Under the pieces are notes generated by a model. The model saw only the letters and a list, made by a program, of their open reading frames with translations, was not told the DNA's origin and did no database searches. 39,364 nucleotides of DNA from Phycisphaerae bacterium. Its GTDB lineage: Bacteria > Planctomycetota > Phycisphaerae > Sedimentisphaerales > Anaerohalosphaeraceae. The DNA lies in NCBI GenBank assembly GCA_018433925.1, contig JAHDQI010000319.1:1-39364 (forward strand), given 5' to 3'. The position numbers and the translations under genes are program-made. This document shows positions 31,401 through 36,398 of the stretch, one piece after another (the stretch's first letter is position 1; each line of letters begins with the position of its first letter).

Positions 31401-32010
31401 AGATATCATCTACATAGCCGTTGCCGTCATCATCGACACCCGGAGTCCCGTTCAACTCCGCCTCATTGACCCACAGATTGGCCGCCAGATCCGGATGCTC
31501 ATAATTTACACCCGTATCAATCACGCCGACAAGTACCTGCCGGCTTCCCGTCGCAAGGTCCCAGGCCTCCACCGCGTCAATATCCGCATCCGCTGTCCCG
31601 CCGGTTTGCCCCGTATTGTGCATCCCCCACAATTGGTTGAAGTACGTATCGTTCGGAACAAGCTGCGGCCACGAGAAATAATCCGGATCCGCATAGCGAA
31701 CACCCGGATGGGTCTGAAATGAAATTCGAGCATTCGATACAGTCGCCCCCTGCGGCAGACGCACCAGCCCCAGGCCCGGTACAAGCTCATACATCGTCTC
31801 AAGGGTTCCGCCCCCGGCCGCCTGAATCACCGCTTGACGCGCAGCCGTCGCCGCCGAACCCGTGCCTTCTTCATGGAAACGGACCAGCAAATAGCCCTCT
31901 CGATAAGAGGGCAAATTTTGTGGATGGCTCGGATTCTGAAAAAAGCCCGCAAGACAAACCGCAGACAGAAGACTGACGATAATGGCTCCAATAAATACTT
32001 TTCGTGCCAT
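19498..32010 (-). CDS. Giant secreted subtilisin-like / beta-helix / dockerin-like protein (about 4170 aa)
   Basis: One uninterrupted frame. The ATG at 32008-32010 has GGAGGG four bases upstream and opens a signal peptide (MARKVFIGAIIVSLLSAVCL), so it is preferred over the in-frame ATG at 32058. Approximate residues: an S8 peptidase domain to about 460 with Asp165 (VIDTG), His221 (GHGTHVSG), Asn320 (AAGNES) and Ser396 (GTSMACPHVAG), a complete triad. Two Fn3-like domains follow at about 470-830, the second holding an inserted carbohydrate-binding-like segment (NGDFEADAGGWNSWG). Then come three right-handed beta-helix modules (about 835-1910, 2010-2855, 2945-3705). Each opens with a '-TI-AI---GD-I-V-PG-Y' line, contains many GGA(I/V)Y rungs and ends in DLGYHY. 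An InlB-B-like segment follows modules 1 and 2. A dockerin-like pair (about 3712-3775, ending SEWL and DCWL) and Fn3-like domains opening TPSPMRW or TPSPAQW complete it. No PEP-CTERM, LPXTG or autotransporter barrel is seen, so the secretion route and anchoring are unknown. A role in polysaccharide binding or degradation, or in surface attachment, is an inference. Confidence 0.9.
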   Translation of the reverse strand: MARKVFIGAIIVSLLSAVCLAGFFQNPSHPQNLPSYREGYLLVRFHEEGTGSAATAARQAVIQAAGGGTLETMYELVPGLGLVRLPQGATVSNARISFQTHPGVRYADPDYFSWPQLVPNDTYFNQLWGMHNTGQTGGTADADIDAVEAWDLATGSRQVLVGVIDTGVNYEHPDLAANLWVNEAELNGTPGVDDDGNGYVDDIYGYDFGEGDSDPLDEAGHGTHVSGTIGAVGNNNQGVAGVNWNVRIMALKASILLELEDEIYHPLPDSAIIAAINYAVRMGAWVTNNSYGGYTFSQARYDAMLASERAGLLFVAAAGNESNNNDTNPAFPASYDLDSIISVMATNHDDMRPSFSNWGLTTVDLAAPGVDIVSTVPLELDDDGIPDGYQSYQGTSMACPHVAGACALVWSVLPSLTAEEVKQVILSSVDPIEGLATSCVSGGRLNLYNALSSLEVADTVSPTPNPAEWFFEPQATGLKHIAMKAALASDISGGIEYEFVCLEYPTDPSLNSGWQESQLFLITEAEEGTSYTFQCRSRDAYGNATEWSNAVTTITASGYDNLPPAPDPALWESLPREIEIYRKKNISMKLHRGYDENGVEYYFDCTSASRYAETLVGSEEIGEVLSTDPTDTWHLIQDTITIPAGVDKVRISLMTLDPGGDYTGLGFAYFDQIQLIGSSGNRIINGDFEADAGGWNSWGQNAYIASDAGYYEDSASAVLYFMDSGWYQEVLVEPGEEYLVSGQVIVPSGNPLIGRRALIVVDYYRMYEELDPDPFDSGWQSSNEYTVEVSQEEGFEYVFEGYMRQKTASPGDPSSILYETESTSPGGAFTGTGQRVLEVPYPYRTIQAAIDSSNPGDTVIVYPGIYPEENIHFPAWPITVRSINPNDPFIVATTVIDPSLNGRGGDDRAFVFESGQGRDTLLDGFTIQNAEAIEPLPSIVEGVTGADALGGAILCSNGSSPTIANCVFLNCRAQGQDGSDGRDGRPVNQEGREASPDGTDGEDGEDGADGMAGSPGQPGGIAEGDPNGLHGFPGSRGQDGGHGGHGYGGAIYADLGSAPLIRSCTINGCFALGGNAGSGGNGGNGGDGGDGGNGGNGGNGGNGGAGIDGIGGGPGGPGGDGGPGGHGGDGGAGGDGGHGGNGGNAFGGAIYFAGNTVGQTLRPEIRDSTISGCGVIIGTGNYGGAAGNAGNAGSGGTGGTGGTGGTGTDGGVDGEPGEDGPAGQGGQGGQGGAGGNAGHDGGGAMDSWQVVYGGAVYAGNSTDLTITGSTFFNNRTTLQRDGIIVLRDGTDVVLDRTIEQYQGGAGGDGGDGGNAGDETAPHGVGGNGGRGGDAGGVDTWADTGYYNYPDALLFMDWGVFAFGGNGGDGGDGGDGGDNGNAPGGIGGGGGSGHRTGEHGEPGAGGVSGEIQGPDPLFYLQWNTNSYGGGVFIEDFSILTASDSTFSSNRADNDDGGGLYIDGASTSTFTDCLFFQNSAADDGGAVCFDHTPISVTFTDCVFQENAAGYSEIGIDPRGGEGGGAIGYNEFGAGGQLNVSGCRFEENIADSTTISGQSSSTGGAIWVDDYITFMDVHIENSTFTGGLAEMGGAVCVFGVVADVNDCEFTDNIAEYGGAIFSAESDFTVEKSIFSQNTAAALENSETLTASGGALYCISESVRMYDCRITENLAESSGGGVYIVGSFSSIPGGTQDFVNCLIAQNSAGRDGGGFAAMNSAEPYLINCTVADNEVTGLSGYGGAVSCGNDTSWSAGSPAIETFVFLENSIVWNNDAALGKQLALGNPLKTDTAYCTIGLSYTDLEGSADDLDAYGAYRAMPLESMLVFDLWYDGVNRSVFDMNPLFVAAGASAGKSYYLSHQGAGQSADSGCIDRGIPNSEVSTSYIADLGAFLGFEVTTRTDHIEDAEPIDLGYHYNVEEVQYYMLNASVYIAKVDPMGEIQATWSSDSDSGQEGPAVVLPPISLTQGVRVRLDAVTDPNLYRVKQWTGTDDDQSKAFTNYVTMNEDKIVTVEFELAVATKLYVPESFDTIEDALLAARDGDIVVLAPRPDQPYLIENPDGLNFGDMNLVVTSWDPNDPQTVAQTIIDCQGSRYLSKRAFHFNGGQSSETRIEGVTIRNAFTAEIGASYAIDTGFWPWPFENPPDPLPPTRGLSGEDANRDSYGGAILLENGSSPVIRNCVFENCTVSGGVGGDGENGLWPQNLITEEDLDSQSGGHSGKGTGDGYGGAIAIVGKSNPTIINCQFKNNRATGGWGGIPGNAGLAYNSVRYGWGGNDPAGVAWAVQYGVNPQAGYGEGDGRGGAIYVANGCNPTILNCVFEGNYARPGYVHAGGSEADGSDYPEPWGNDPWGEEGMRDGRNGILISNGLRAGGALFIEENADVTLQGCQFIGNEAYEVFTYNDPPVPTLGGAIYSGLNVSLTIVPGLDETGPEPISLTPLFEDSLGGALYCRTGADLYIESAEFINNFTFVEPETEDDLFNYSELDLGGAITVEVNAKQPILITDSRFYGNLSHSSGGAIHTLSDLVLTDCTLNGNRSLGHGGGVFSYMQVPSPYVHTIYLTFDRCEFSGNQASGLGGAVFAKDTIFELTDCFMIQNKAASGGALRASRTDLTVQGCVVYENTAAGIDAGAHRSATGEGYGGGLHITDGPFTIKDTRIEKNKATGLLSSGGGLCITGSQDYFQQNLWNTLVTGNSSEQTGGGVSCLQYVHLEIDNSTLSDNISEIGVGGGLYADNASVVDMANSIVSGNEGVGIYEKPGGDSVVSYALFYGNAGGDVYNGADQLIYAAATAPGYSEIRSGNPRFETGPLGAYYLNQATSPALDAGSVSAVQAGFSDGYTTDPAETNPAPDGNGVDLGYHYTIPEPDELYLLELCVKDEDGYVNPALGTITPAPSLVRYPLGAIVELEATIQDGYLLTKWSGGTFDDKSQEHTNRVLMSRNKSIGAHARFRKTLFVGTSSGYDTLGEAISDAQDGDFIWVAPGLYVAGSQFGSGVNNIVLQNKRLTISGSNPGNEDTVRATIFRDFRFQLHNLDKGTVIEGVTLDQSRMHLVNADIEIRNCVFSNCQFRQDFLFHEGDVPAGTDGFHQMAMLGGALQLFDSSPTITDCTFENNLAWAQDGENGFAGAESHPTGGDGGWPSPAYGGAVYCGLSSSPTFTRCVFTGNEARGATGGNGAAGWVDQGIMYDGGRGGGWVYDDYNEQYLRETRGWDGWAFNAYGDKYGSAISYYTQFFGDYDMDEWSRWFGWQDRETGENLFTSWDEFLAAYSGDPIDPLGDPYDQLLDAARYSGYGGAVYCEFKSNAKFRDCVFENNRTQGGRTGVGGPLAGGESPWPDRPLNMPTAGGAVYAAHDCELEFKGCRFEDNIADNTTVDLPHSFHVSFGGGVAYEYNCIAIFDECTMVNNAAADGGGIYANLSTTTITDCNLADNEAYLGAGFMQIDKKATVEKSFFKQNLVRVPVAGTSDPIDPNPLLVPVAEMTAVGQGGGMYVGGVDLYLKDSVFGNNLSGISGGGLYMAGFTGNTSTIHNCLFIQNRAARDGGGASINWFTAADLLHCTFADNWVSGQPGTGGGLFVGYGSTVEVKDGILWSNAALQGTQATVGSGFEEEYYKSTMTMSYSNVQNILTSGNAVYVRPGNELDKQAGILSLDPLFESPEEDGRTILPEEKYYLNPDSPAVDTGSGLAAALDLDGYTTQVSGMLDRDLVDLGYHYFITRRTKCAKVDNALNLSGQIDIEDWAHLASEWLGESCNEMDWCDGADLNLDTIVDAQDISLLVDCWLERDETPPTPSPMRWETEPSLLPTTITVNNEIVPNPNYRIDRIVMSAVEAHDDWWPDSYIKYQFVIVRSNDPNTYVTDPASWDPDRNLTLDGLIPGEPYEFVVFAQDGSGNETERSVVAGIIPGTNYDLLTPDPSEFERVPAGISEDEIEMEAVQVEAGSLPEVTAPLDGSFHIDYCFQKTDALGNAVGDPIIQQAYDPGSIFKAYKTQPWIFVDTGLQLGETYYYRTFSQLVFRDFEGRYHDVVPTTSSAVFAANTIEIDDIIPTPSPAQWEVWPRHQLEDTWYHYMRAAAADDASGVEYRFVCLDAAGNTSPWMNEDNLLELYATGQINPPPTVDINNLQPNEFWVPVYVGSAPYRYYIEVRDRSPNRNATQPSATCRAGQDAETCPNLPVPIVP
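27770..29100 (-). repeat. Glycine-rich (GGN / G-x-x) repeat inserts within beta-helix module 1
   Basis: Five stretches of near-perfect Gly-Gly-X repeats lie inside the giant gene, for example GGNGGNGGDGGDGGNGGNGG and GTGGTGGTGGTG. The first is more collagen-like (G-x-x with Asp, Pro, Glu). Each stretch falls between a '-I-NC-F' strand and the following YGGA(I/V)Y rung, so they read as loops extruded from the helix. At DNA level they are arrays of ccg-ccg-tca/ttg-type triplets on the plus strand. Confidence 0.85.
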
Positions 32011-32485
32011 GGCACCCTCCGTATAGGTCCTGTATGTTTCCATTTTGCCTGTTTCCAATCGTAAGTAGTTTATACAAAGCAGTTAAGACGGGCAATATAG
32101 ACACTGCCCGTTTGCAAACGATACACGTAAGGTATCGGATAACAGAAAAGGCGAGTTTATATTACCTTACCAAATTACCTATTCTCCGTCAAGTTGATTT
32201 GAAAATACACAGCATAAACAAACTGGTAAAAATCGATGTTATCAGACGTACTAAAACCCCCAGAATGTATTTCGACTTATTATGTCTTTAATGAGAGCCG
32301 ATAGACCTATAAAAACACAGAAAACAGTATTTATATATGATCTTTGCACCCATTATAGTAAATTGGATTGACCAAGTGTTACATTTTTTTCTTATTTTTA
32401 GTGATTTTTTTAAATTTCGCCTTAAAATCTTTATTTTATGAATTATCAATGTCCTGTATTGAAAGGAAACTTTTCGGATACACCT
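32011..32485. promoter_or_regulatory. AT-rich divergent intergenic region: structured leader of the giant gene and aroA upstream region
   Basis: There is no convincing gene in these 475 bases. On the minus strand a TATAAT lies at 32352-32357 with a weak -35; transcription from it would give a leader of about 335 bases. A nearer TTGACG (32185-32190) with a poor -10 is possible. The leader holds ACGGGCA / TGCCCGT (32088-32094 with 32105-32111), CGATAC / GTATCG (32119-32124 with 32132-32137) and the palindrome CGTTTGCAAACG (32109-32120). GTAAGGTA / TACCTTAC (32127-32134 with 32163-32170) competes with the second stem. On the plus strand TTGACC (32368-32373), followed after 18 bases by TTATTT, may serve aroA. 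No known riboswitch was recognised. Confidence 0.5.
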
Positions 32486-33769
32486 ATGAATGTAAAAGTC
32501 AGCAAATCCCAACTTTCCGGCTCGGCCGCGATACCGGCATCAAAATCCCATACAATCCGCGCGGTCGCCATCGCCTCCCTCGCCGAAGGCCGCAGCACAA
32601 TCCGCCGCCCCCTCAGTTCCAGCGACACCCTCAGTGCCGTCGAGTGTTATCGCGCCCTCGGTGCTCGAATCGACACCTCAAACACCGGCCAATGGATCAT
32701 AAACGGCATGGCCGGGACCATCCGCAACCAGCAAGCACAAATCGATGTCGGCAACTCAGGCACCACCCTCCGGCTGGCAATCGGATCGGCTGCGCTGGCT
32801 GGTCCGGAAGCGAAAATCCATTTTACAGGCGATCAGCAAATCCAAACCCGCTCCGTCGCCGCCCTGCTTCAATCCCTCGCCGATTTAGGGGCCGCAGGAA
32901 CTTCACTCAAAAACAACGGCTGTGCCCCTCTCGAAATACGCGGCACGCTCACCGGCGGAAAAACCACAATAGAATGCTTTACCAGCCAGTTTCTGTCCTC
33001 ATTACTGCTGGCCTGCCCACTGGCGCAAAATTCTTCCGAAATTGATGTAACTCTATTAAATGAAGCGGATTACGTCCAGATGACACTCGACTGGCTGGAC
33101 CGTCAGGGCATCCAGTATGAAAATCGGAATTTCAAGCATTTCTCCATCCCCGGCCGCCAGTGCTACAAAGCGTTTGATCTCCCCATTCCCGCTGATTTCT
33201 CCAGTGCCACCTTTTTCCTCTGCGCCGGAGCCATACTCGGCCGAGATATAGAGCTTACGGGTCTTGATTTTGCCGACAGCCAGCCCGACAAGGCCGTCGC
33301 GGACTATCTCAAGGCCATGGGAGCGAAAATCCGCATTGATGAAGCCGCGGTCCATATCGCACAATCCGCCCTGAAAGGCATCGACATCGACATGAACCGC
33401 ACGCCCGATGCCCTGCCCGCCATGGCCGTCACCGCCGCCTTCGCCGAAGGCACAACCCGCCTTCTCAATGTCCCCCAGGCCCGAAAAAAGGAGACCGACC
33501 GCATCGCCTGTATGGCCGCCGAACTGAAAAAACTCGGAGCCGATGTGGAGGAGCTCACCGACGGCCTGGTCATTCACGGAGGCAGGCCGCTCTCGGCCGC
33601 TCCCCTTCACGGCTGGGCCGATCACCGCATCGTCATGGCCCTTTCACTGGCCGGCATGGCCCTCAACGGCCAAACCACCATCGACACCGCCGAGGCCACC
33701 AGCGTCACCTTCCCCACCTTCGTACCCCTTATGCAATCCCTTGGCGCAAAAATAACCATGCTTCCCTGA
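32486..33769 (+). CDS. aroA: 3-phosphoshikimate 1-carboxyvinyltransferase (EPSP synthase)
   Basis: It joins PEP to shikimate 3-phosphate, the sixth step of the shikimate pathway. Starting at MNVKVSKSQLSGS gives 427 residues, the normal length. Lys20-Ser21 in PASKSHTIR binds PEP and S3P, VGNSGTTLRLAIG is the S3P loop, TPDALPAMAV carries the catalytic Asp, and ARKKETDRI and WADHRIVMALSLAG are the other signatures. An in-frame ATG at 32438 would add 16 residues unlike the family start. No good ribosome binding site supports either; AAGGA lies rather far upstream (about 18 bases) of 32486. No other aro gene is adjacent. The protein looks intact. Confidence 0.95.
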   Translation: MNVKVSKSQLSGSAAIPASKSHTIRAVAIASLAEGRSTIRRPLSSSDTLSAVECYRALGARIDTSNTGQWIINGMAGTIRNQQAQIDVGNSGTTLRLAIGSAALAGPEAKIHFTGDQQIQTRSVAALLQSLADLGAAGTSLKNNGCAPLEIRGTLTGGKTTIECFTSQFLSSLLLACPLAQNSSEIDVTLLNEADYVQMTLDWLDRQGIQYENRNFKHFSIPGRQCYKAFDLPIPADFSSATFFLCAGAILGRDIELTGLDFADSQPDKAVADYLKAMGAKIRIDEAAVHIAQSALKGIDIDMNRTPDALPAMAVTAAFAEGTTRLLNVPQARKKETDRIACMAAELKKLGADVEELTDGLVIHGGRPLSAAPLHGWADHRIVMALSLAGMALNGQTTIDTAEATSVTFPTFVPLMQSLGAKITMLP

Positions 33770-33777
33770 ATAAATAC

Positions 33778-33805
33778 TTGTTTTCTCCCCGATCAGTGGT
33801 ATGCT
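33778..33805 (+). promoter_or_regulatory. Possible promoter of the DUF4914-like gene
   Basis: TTGTTT (33778-33783) and TATGCT (33800-33805) are 16 bases apart in the 91-base gap after aroA. The match is moderate. Read-through from aroA is equally possible, since no terminator is seen in the gap. Confidence 0.35.
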
Positions 33806-33860
33806 TGTTTGGCTTTTATAACCTAAGACAAGGGTAAACCGTATCTGTTAGGAAAATCAA

Positions 33861-35765
33861 ATGTCCGGAACAAAAGATTTTTGTGCGCAATGGCAGCAGT
33901 TTGAGCTGCCGTCCCCATGTAGGCATCTGCTCAGCCATTGCCGTTCATTGGTATTCCCGGCCAATCGAGAAGAGATTCTTAAAATGGCAATGGGCGGAAA
34001 AAAAACAGGAACCTTCGAGGTCTCTTATGACATCCCCGGAAGAGGAACCGTGGTCGAGGCCACGGTCACCGCATGCAAAAACGGCCTGTCCGTCAATTAT
34101 ACAGAACCCTATATGCGGCGACGTGACCCGGACTGCATGTATATCGCTGACGACCGCGAAACAGACAAATCCCGTTTCCAGGAGCATTTCCCGGATGCCT
34201 TCGACTCGATTCGACAGCAGACCTTCGATTGGCTGGTCCGGCAGGAACTCGTTGTCACGCTCTTTACCATTGGCTCCTTCGATGAAAACAGCGGTCAGGG
34301 GGCCATGCTGATCGCCCCCAAAAACGCCGGGTTTTTTGTCGGCGGACTGGCGGACTTGCAGGGCATGATCCCGCCGGATAACGTCCCCGAAAATTTCAGG
34401 GTCCGCAGTGTTATTTACCTGGCCCCGACCTTCCGGCATACGCACTGTAACGGCAAGCAGGTGGTGGTTCACAATCGCCTCCCGGACCTCCATGAAATCT
34501 TTTCCTACAACCTCTATCCCGGCCCCAGCGCAAAAAAAGGAATCTACGGCGTACTCCTGGCCATTGGCGAAGATGAGGACTGGCCCACCCTCCACGGATC
34601 CACGGTTCAGGTCGTCACGCCTTATGACAACATTACAACCATCATGCACGAAGGCGCCAGCGGAGGCGGCAAAAGCGAAATGCTCGAGTACGTACACCGC
34701 GAAGAAGACGGCCGCCTCCTCCTCGGCACCAACACCCTGACCGGTGAGCAGCGATTCGTCGTACTCAACCAGGCCTGCCAGTTAAATCCCGTCACGGATG
34801 ATATGGCTATGTGTGTGCCCAACATGGAGAACGCAGACGGCTATCTTCTCGCAAGAGACGCCGAACAGGCCTGGTTTGTTCGCCTGGATCATATCCGAAA
34901 ATACGGAACTGACCCGCACCTTGAAAGCATCCTCATGCATCCCGGCGAACCGCTGATCTTCATAAACCTTGACGCCGTCCCCGGCTCCACCTGCCTCATC
35001 TGGGATCACACTGAAGATGCGCCGGCAAAGCCCTGTCCGAATCCGCGCGTAATCCTTCCCAGGCGGCTGGTCCCCAACGCCGTCCACGAAACCGTGGAAG
35101 TCATGATCCGCAGTTTCGGCATCCGGACGCCCCCCTGCACCCGGGAAAAACCCTCCTATGGAATCGCCGGTTATCTGCATATTCTGCCGGCCGCGCTGGC
35201 CTGGCTGTGGCGGCTGGTCGCGCCGAGAGGACATGCCAATCCAAGCATCACCGATACCGAGGGAATGACCAGTGAGGGGGTCGGTTCCTACTGGCCCTTC
35301 GCTACCGGACGCCTGGTCGATCATGCCAATCTGCTCCTCCGGCAGATCCGTGCCACACCCAAGGTACGATATGCCCTCATGCCCAATCAGCATGTAGGGG
35401 CCTGGAAAGTCGGCTTCATGCCCCAGTGGATCAGCCGCGAGTACCTCGGAAGAAGGGGCCTGGCCCGTTTCTATCCCCATCAGATCGCCCCGGCACGCTG
35501 TCCCCTTCTCGGCTACGCCTTTAACTCCATGCAGGTCGAAGGCACCCCGATCCCTCTCTTTTTCCTTCATCCGGAGAACCAGCCCGAAATCGGCATCGAG
35601 GGATATGACGCCGGCGCCGAAATCCTCCGTGCATTTTTTATCAAAGAACTCCAAAAATTCCGACAGCCCGATCTCGATCCACTCGGAAAGGAAATTATCG
35701 CCTGCGGCCTCGACGGCGGCACCGCGCAGGATTACGAAAACCTTTTATACGATGTCTTTTCCTGA
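33861..35765 (+). CDS. DUF4914-like protein with HPr-kinase / PEPCK-like P-loop
   Basis: A 634-residue cytoplasmic protein with AGGA before the ATG. By length and sequence style (ACKNGLSVNYTEPYMRRRDP) it appears to belong to DUF4914, which has no assigned function. A P-loop, GASGGGKSE at residues 265-273 with Lys271, stands in mid-protein. It is close to the Walker A of HPr kinase/phosphorylase (GESGIGKSE-like) and to that of PEP carboxykinase, which share a fold. Further on, PNPRVILPRRLVP, GHANPSITDTEGMTSEGVGS and YWPFATGRL look like conserved active-site segments of a nucleotide-dependent enzyme. No membrane helix or signal peptide is seen. The gene lies alone between aroA and a terminator. 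A kinase or carboxykinase-like activity is an inference from the P-loop only. Confidence 0.75.
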   Translation: MSGTKDFCAQWQQFELPSPCRHLLSHCRSLVFPANREEILKMAMGGKKTGTFEVSYDIPGRGTVVEATVTACKNGLSVNYTEPYMRRRDPDCMYIADDRETDKSRFQEHFPDAFDSIRQQTFDWLVRQELVVTLFTIGSFDENSGQGAMLIAPKNAGFFVGGLADLQGMIPPDNVPENFRVRSVIYLAPTFRHTHCNGKQVVVHNRLPDLHEIFSYNLYPGPSAKKGIYGVLLAIGEDEDWPTLHGSTVQVVTPYDNITTIMHEGASGGGKSEMLEYVHREEDGRLLLGTNTLTGEQRFVVLNQACQLNPVTDDMAMCVPNMENADGYLLARDAEQAWFVRLDHIRKYGTDPHLESILMHPGEPLIFINLDAVPGSTCLIWDHTEDAPAKPCPNPRVILPRRLVPNAVHETVEVMIRSFGIRTPPCTREKPSYGIAGYLHILPAALAWLWRLVAPRGHANPSITDTEGMTSEGVGSYWPFATGRLVDHANLLLRQIRATPKVRYALMPNQHVGAWKVGFMPQWISREYLGRRGLARFYPHQIAPARCPLLGYAFNSMQVEGTPIPLFFLHPENQPEIGIEGYDAGAEILRAFFIKELQKFRQPDLDPLGKEIIACGLDGGTAQDYENLLYDVFS

Positions 35766-35843
35766 CCGGCGAAGGAAATGAATGAACGTCTCGTCTAAAA
35801 ACGGAAGGCATAACACGCATTAAAAAAGCGGAAACATAAGCAC

Positions 35844-35877
35844 AAAAAAAAGGCCTGTACAGGACAGACCTTTTTTA
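35844..35877. terminator. Bidirectional intrinsic terminator
   Basis: AAGGCCTGT and ACAGACCTT arms form a hairpin with A-runs before and T-runs after it on either strand. On the plus strand it can stop the DUF4914-like gene, about 80 bases past its stop. On the minus strand it ends the small RNA gene at 35880-36075. Confidence 0.8.
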
Positions 35878-35879
35878 TA

Positions 35880-36075
35880 GTAGGTTCCTCCGCAGATGCC
35901 GTGCAGAAACGATTGAAAGCAACCCTGTATTTCAAAGTGGGCGACCGTTGCGGAAGTCCGAACGTCCTGTCAGGCAGGCTTGTTCGATCCTCTCCGGTCT
36001 GGCCTCCCCGTTAGGGTGCATCGGTTCTTTCAAATGAACGCTTCCGTCACGCACACCGCAGGGGCCAACCTGCAT
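35880..36075 (-). ncRNA. Structured small RNA, candidate 6S RNA
   Basis: An orphan transcription unit of about 195 bases on the minus strand, with its own promoter at 36081-36109 and a terminator at 35844-35877. The two ends pair in a long, slightly bulged rod. The 5' part (GGUU..CC.CUGCGG.UGU.CGUG, from 36070) pairs with the 3' part that ends GGAGGAACC at 35883, about 19 base pairs. An apical stem follows: GACCG / CGGUC, then UCGAAC / GUUCGG, capped by CCUG / CAGG. Between them is a large open region with a small hairpin (UUGAAA / UUUCAA) on the 3' side. Closing stem, central bubble with a 3'-side hairpin, apical stem and about 190-nt size are the plan of 6S RNA, which sequesters sigma-70 RNA polymerase. 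An alternative fold with local stem-loops is possible. It lacks the SRP RNA loop (GGAAGCAGC) and RNase P or tmRNA core motifs. Confidence 0.6.
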
Positions 36076-36080
36076 GTTTA

Positions 36081-36109
36081 ACTATAACAAATACTCGGAC
36101 AAAAAGCAA
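36081..36109 (-). promoter_or_regulatory. Promoter of the 6S-like RNA
   Basis: On the minus strand TTGCTT (36104-36109) and TATAGT (36081-36086) are 17 bases apart. The predicted start is near 36075, a few bases before the first paired base of the RNA (36070). Confidence 0.7.
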
Positions 36110-36398
36110 GGATTTGATAAATCAAAATCAGCAAATCAAAAATTTTTCTGACTCCCTCTCCAAAAAAACAGCAGTTATATTTCTCCTCTTTTTAACGAAC
36201 GACTCTTATCCTGATTAAAATCAGCCGGTTAGGAATGATCGGTAAAAAGACTCTCTTTTTTTACAATTTTTTTCGAGTCCAATTCACCCACAACATGATA
36301 TAATACGGGCATAACACGGCAGGGAACCCTCACTGAATTGCAGGGAAAAATCAATTGTTTTTTTCACCGCGCAGCGCGGCCGAAAAGTACGCTGTTCT
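36110..36398. other. AT-rich gap between the small RNA promoter and pheT
   Basis: There is no gene here. On the plus strand an extended -10 (TG-A-TATAAT, 36296-36304) has no good -35. About 30 bases past the predicted start, AATTG / CAATT (36336-36340 with 36352-36356) is followed by seven T residues (36358-36364), so a transcript of about 55 bases is conceivable. Also visible are a perfect CTGATT / AATCAG inverted repeat (36211-36224) and a CCGCG / CGCGG hairpin just after pheT (near 36366-36380). That hairpin lacks a T-tract on either strand, so no clear pheT terminator is seen. Confidence 0.4.

Noticed and set aside
19366-31722. Many long plus-strand frames opposite the giant gene (for example 22762-24480 and 30457-31722)
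   Set aside because: The minus strand encodes one continuous, clearly patterned protein; the opposite frames are low-complexity Arg/Ala/Val-rich shadows caused by its Gly- and Asp-rich codons.
31940-32010. Lipobox (LSAVC) at the N-terminus of the giant protein
   Set aside because: Val directly before the Cys does not fit the usual lipobox; an ordinary signal peptide is more likely.
35780-35800. Tiny frame with a GAAGGAAATGAATG start just after the DUF4914-like gene
   Set aside because: It stops after six codons and has no support.
35940-35975. Cobalamin-riboswitch-like CCGCAACGGU word on the minus strand
   Set aside because: The B12 box and the other conserved stems are absent, and no coding gene lies downstream before the terminator.
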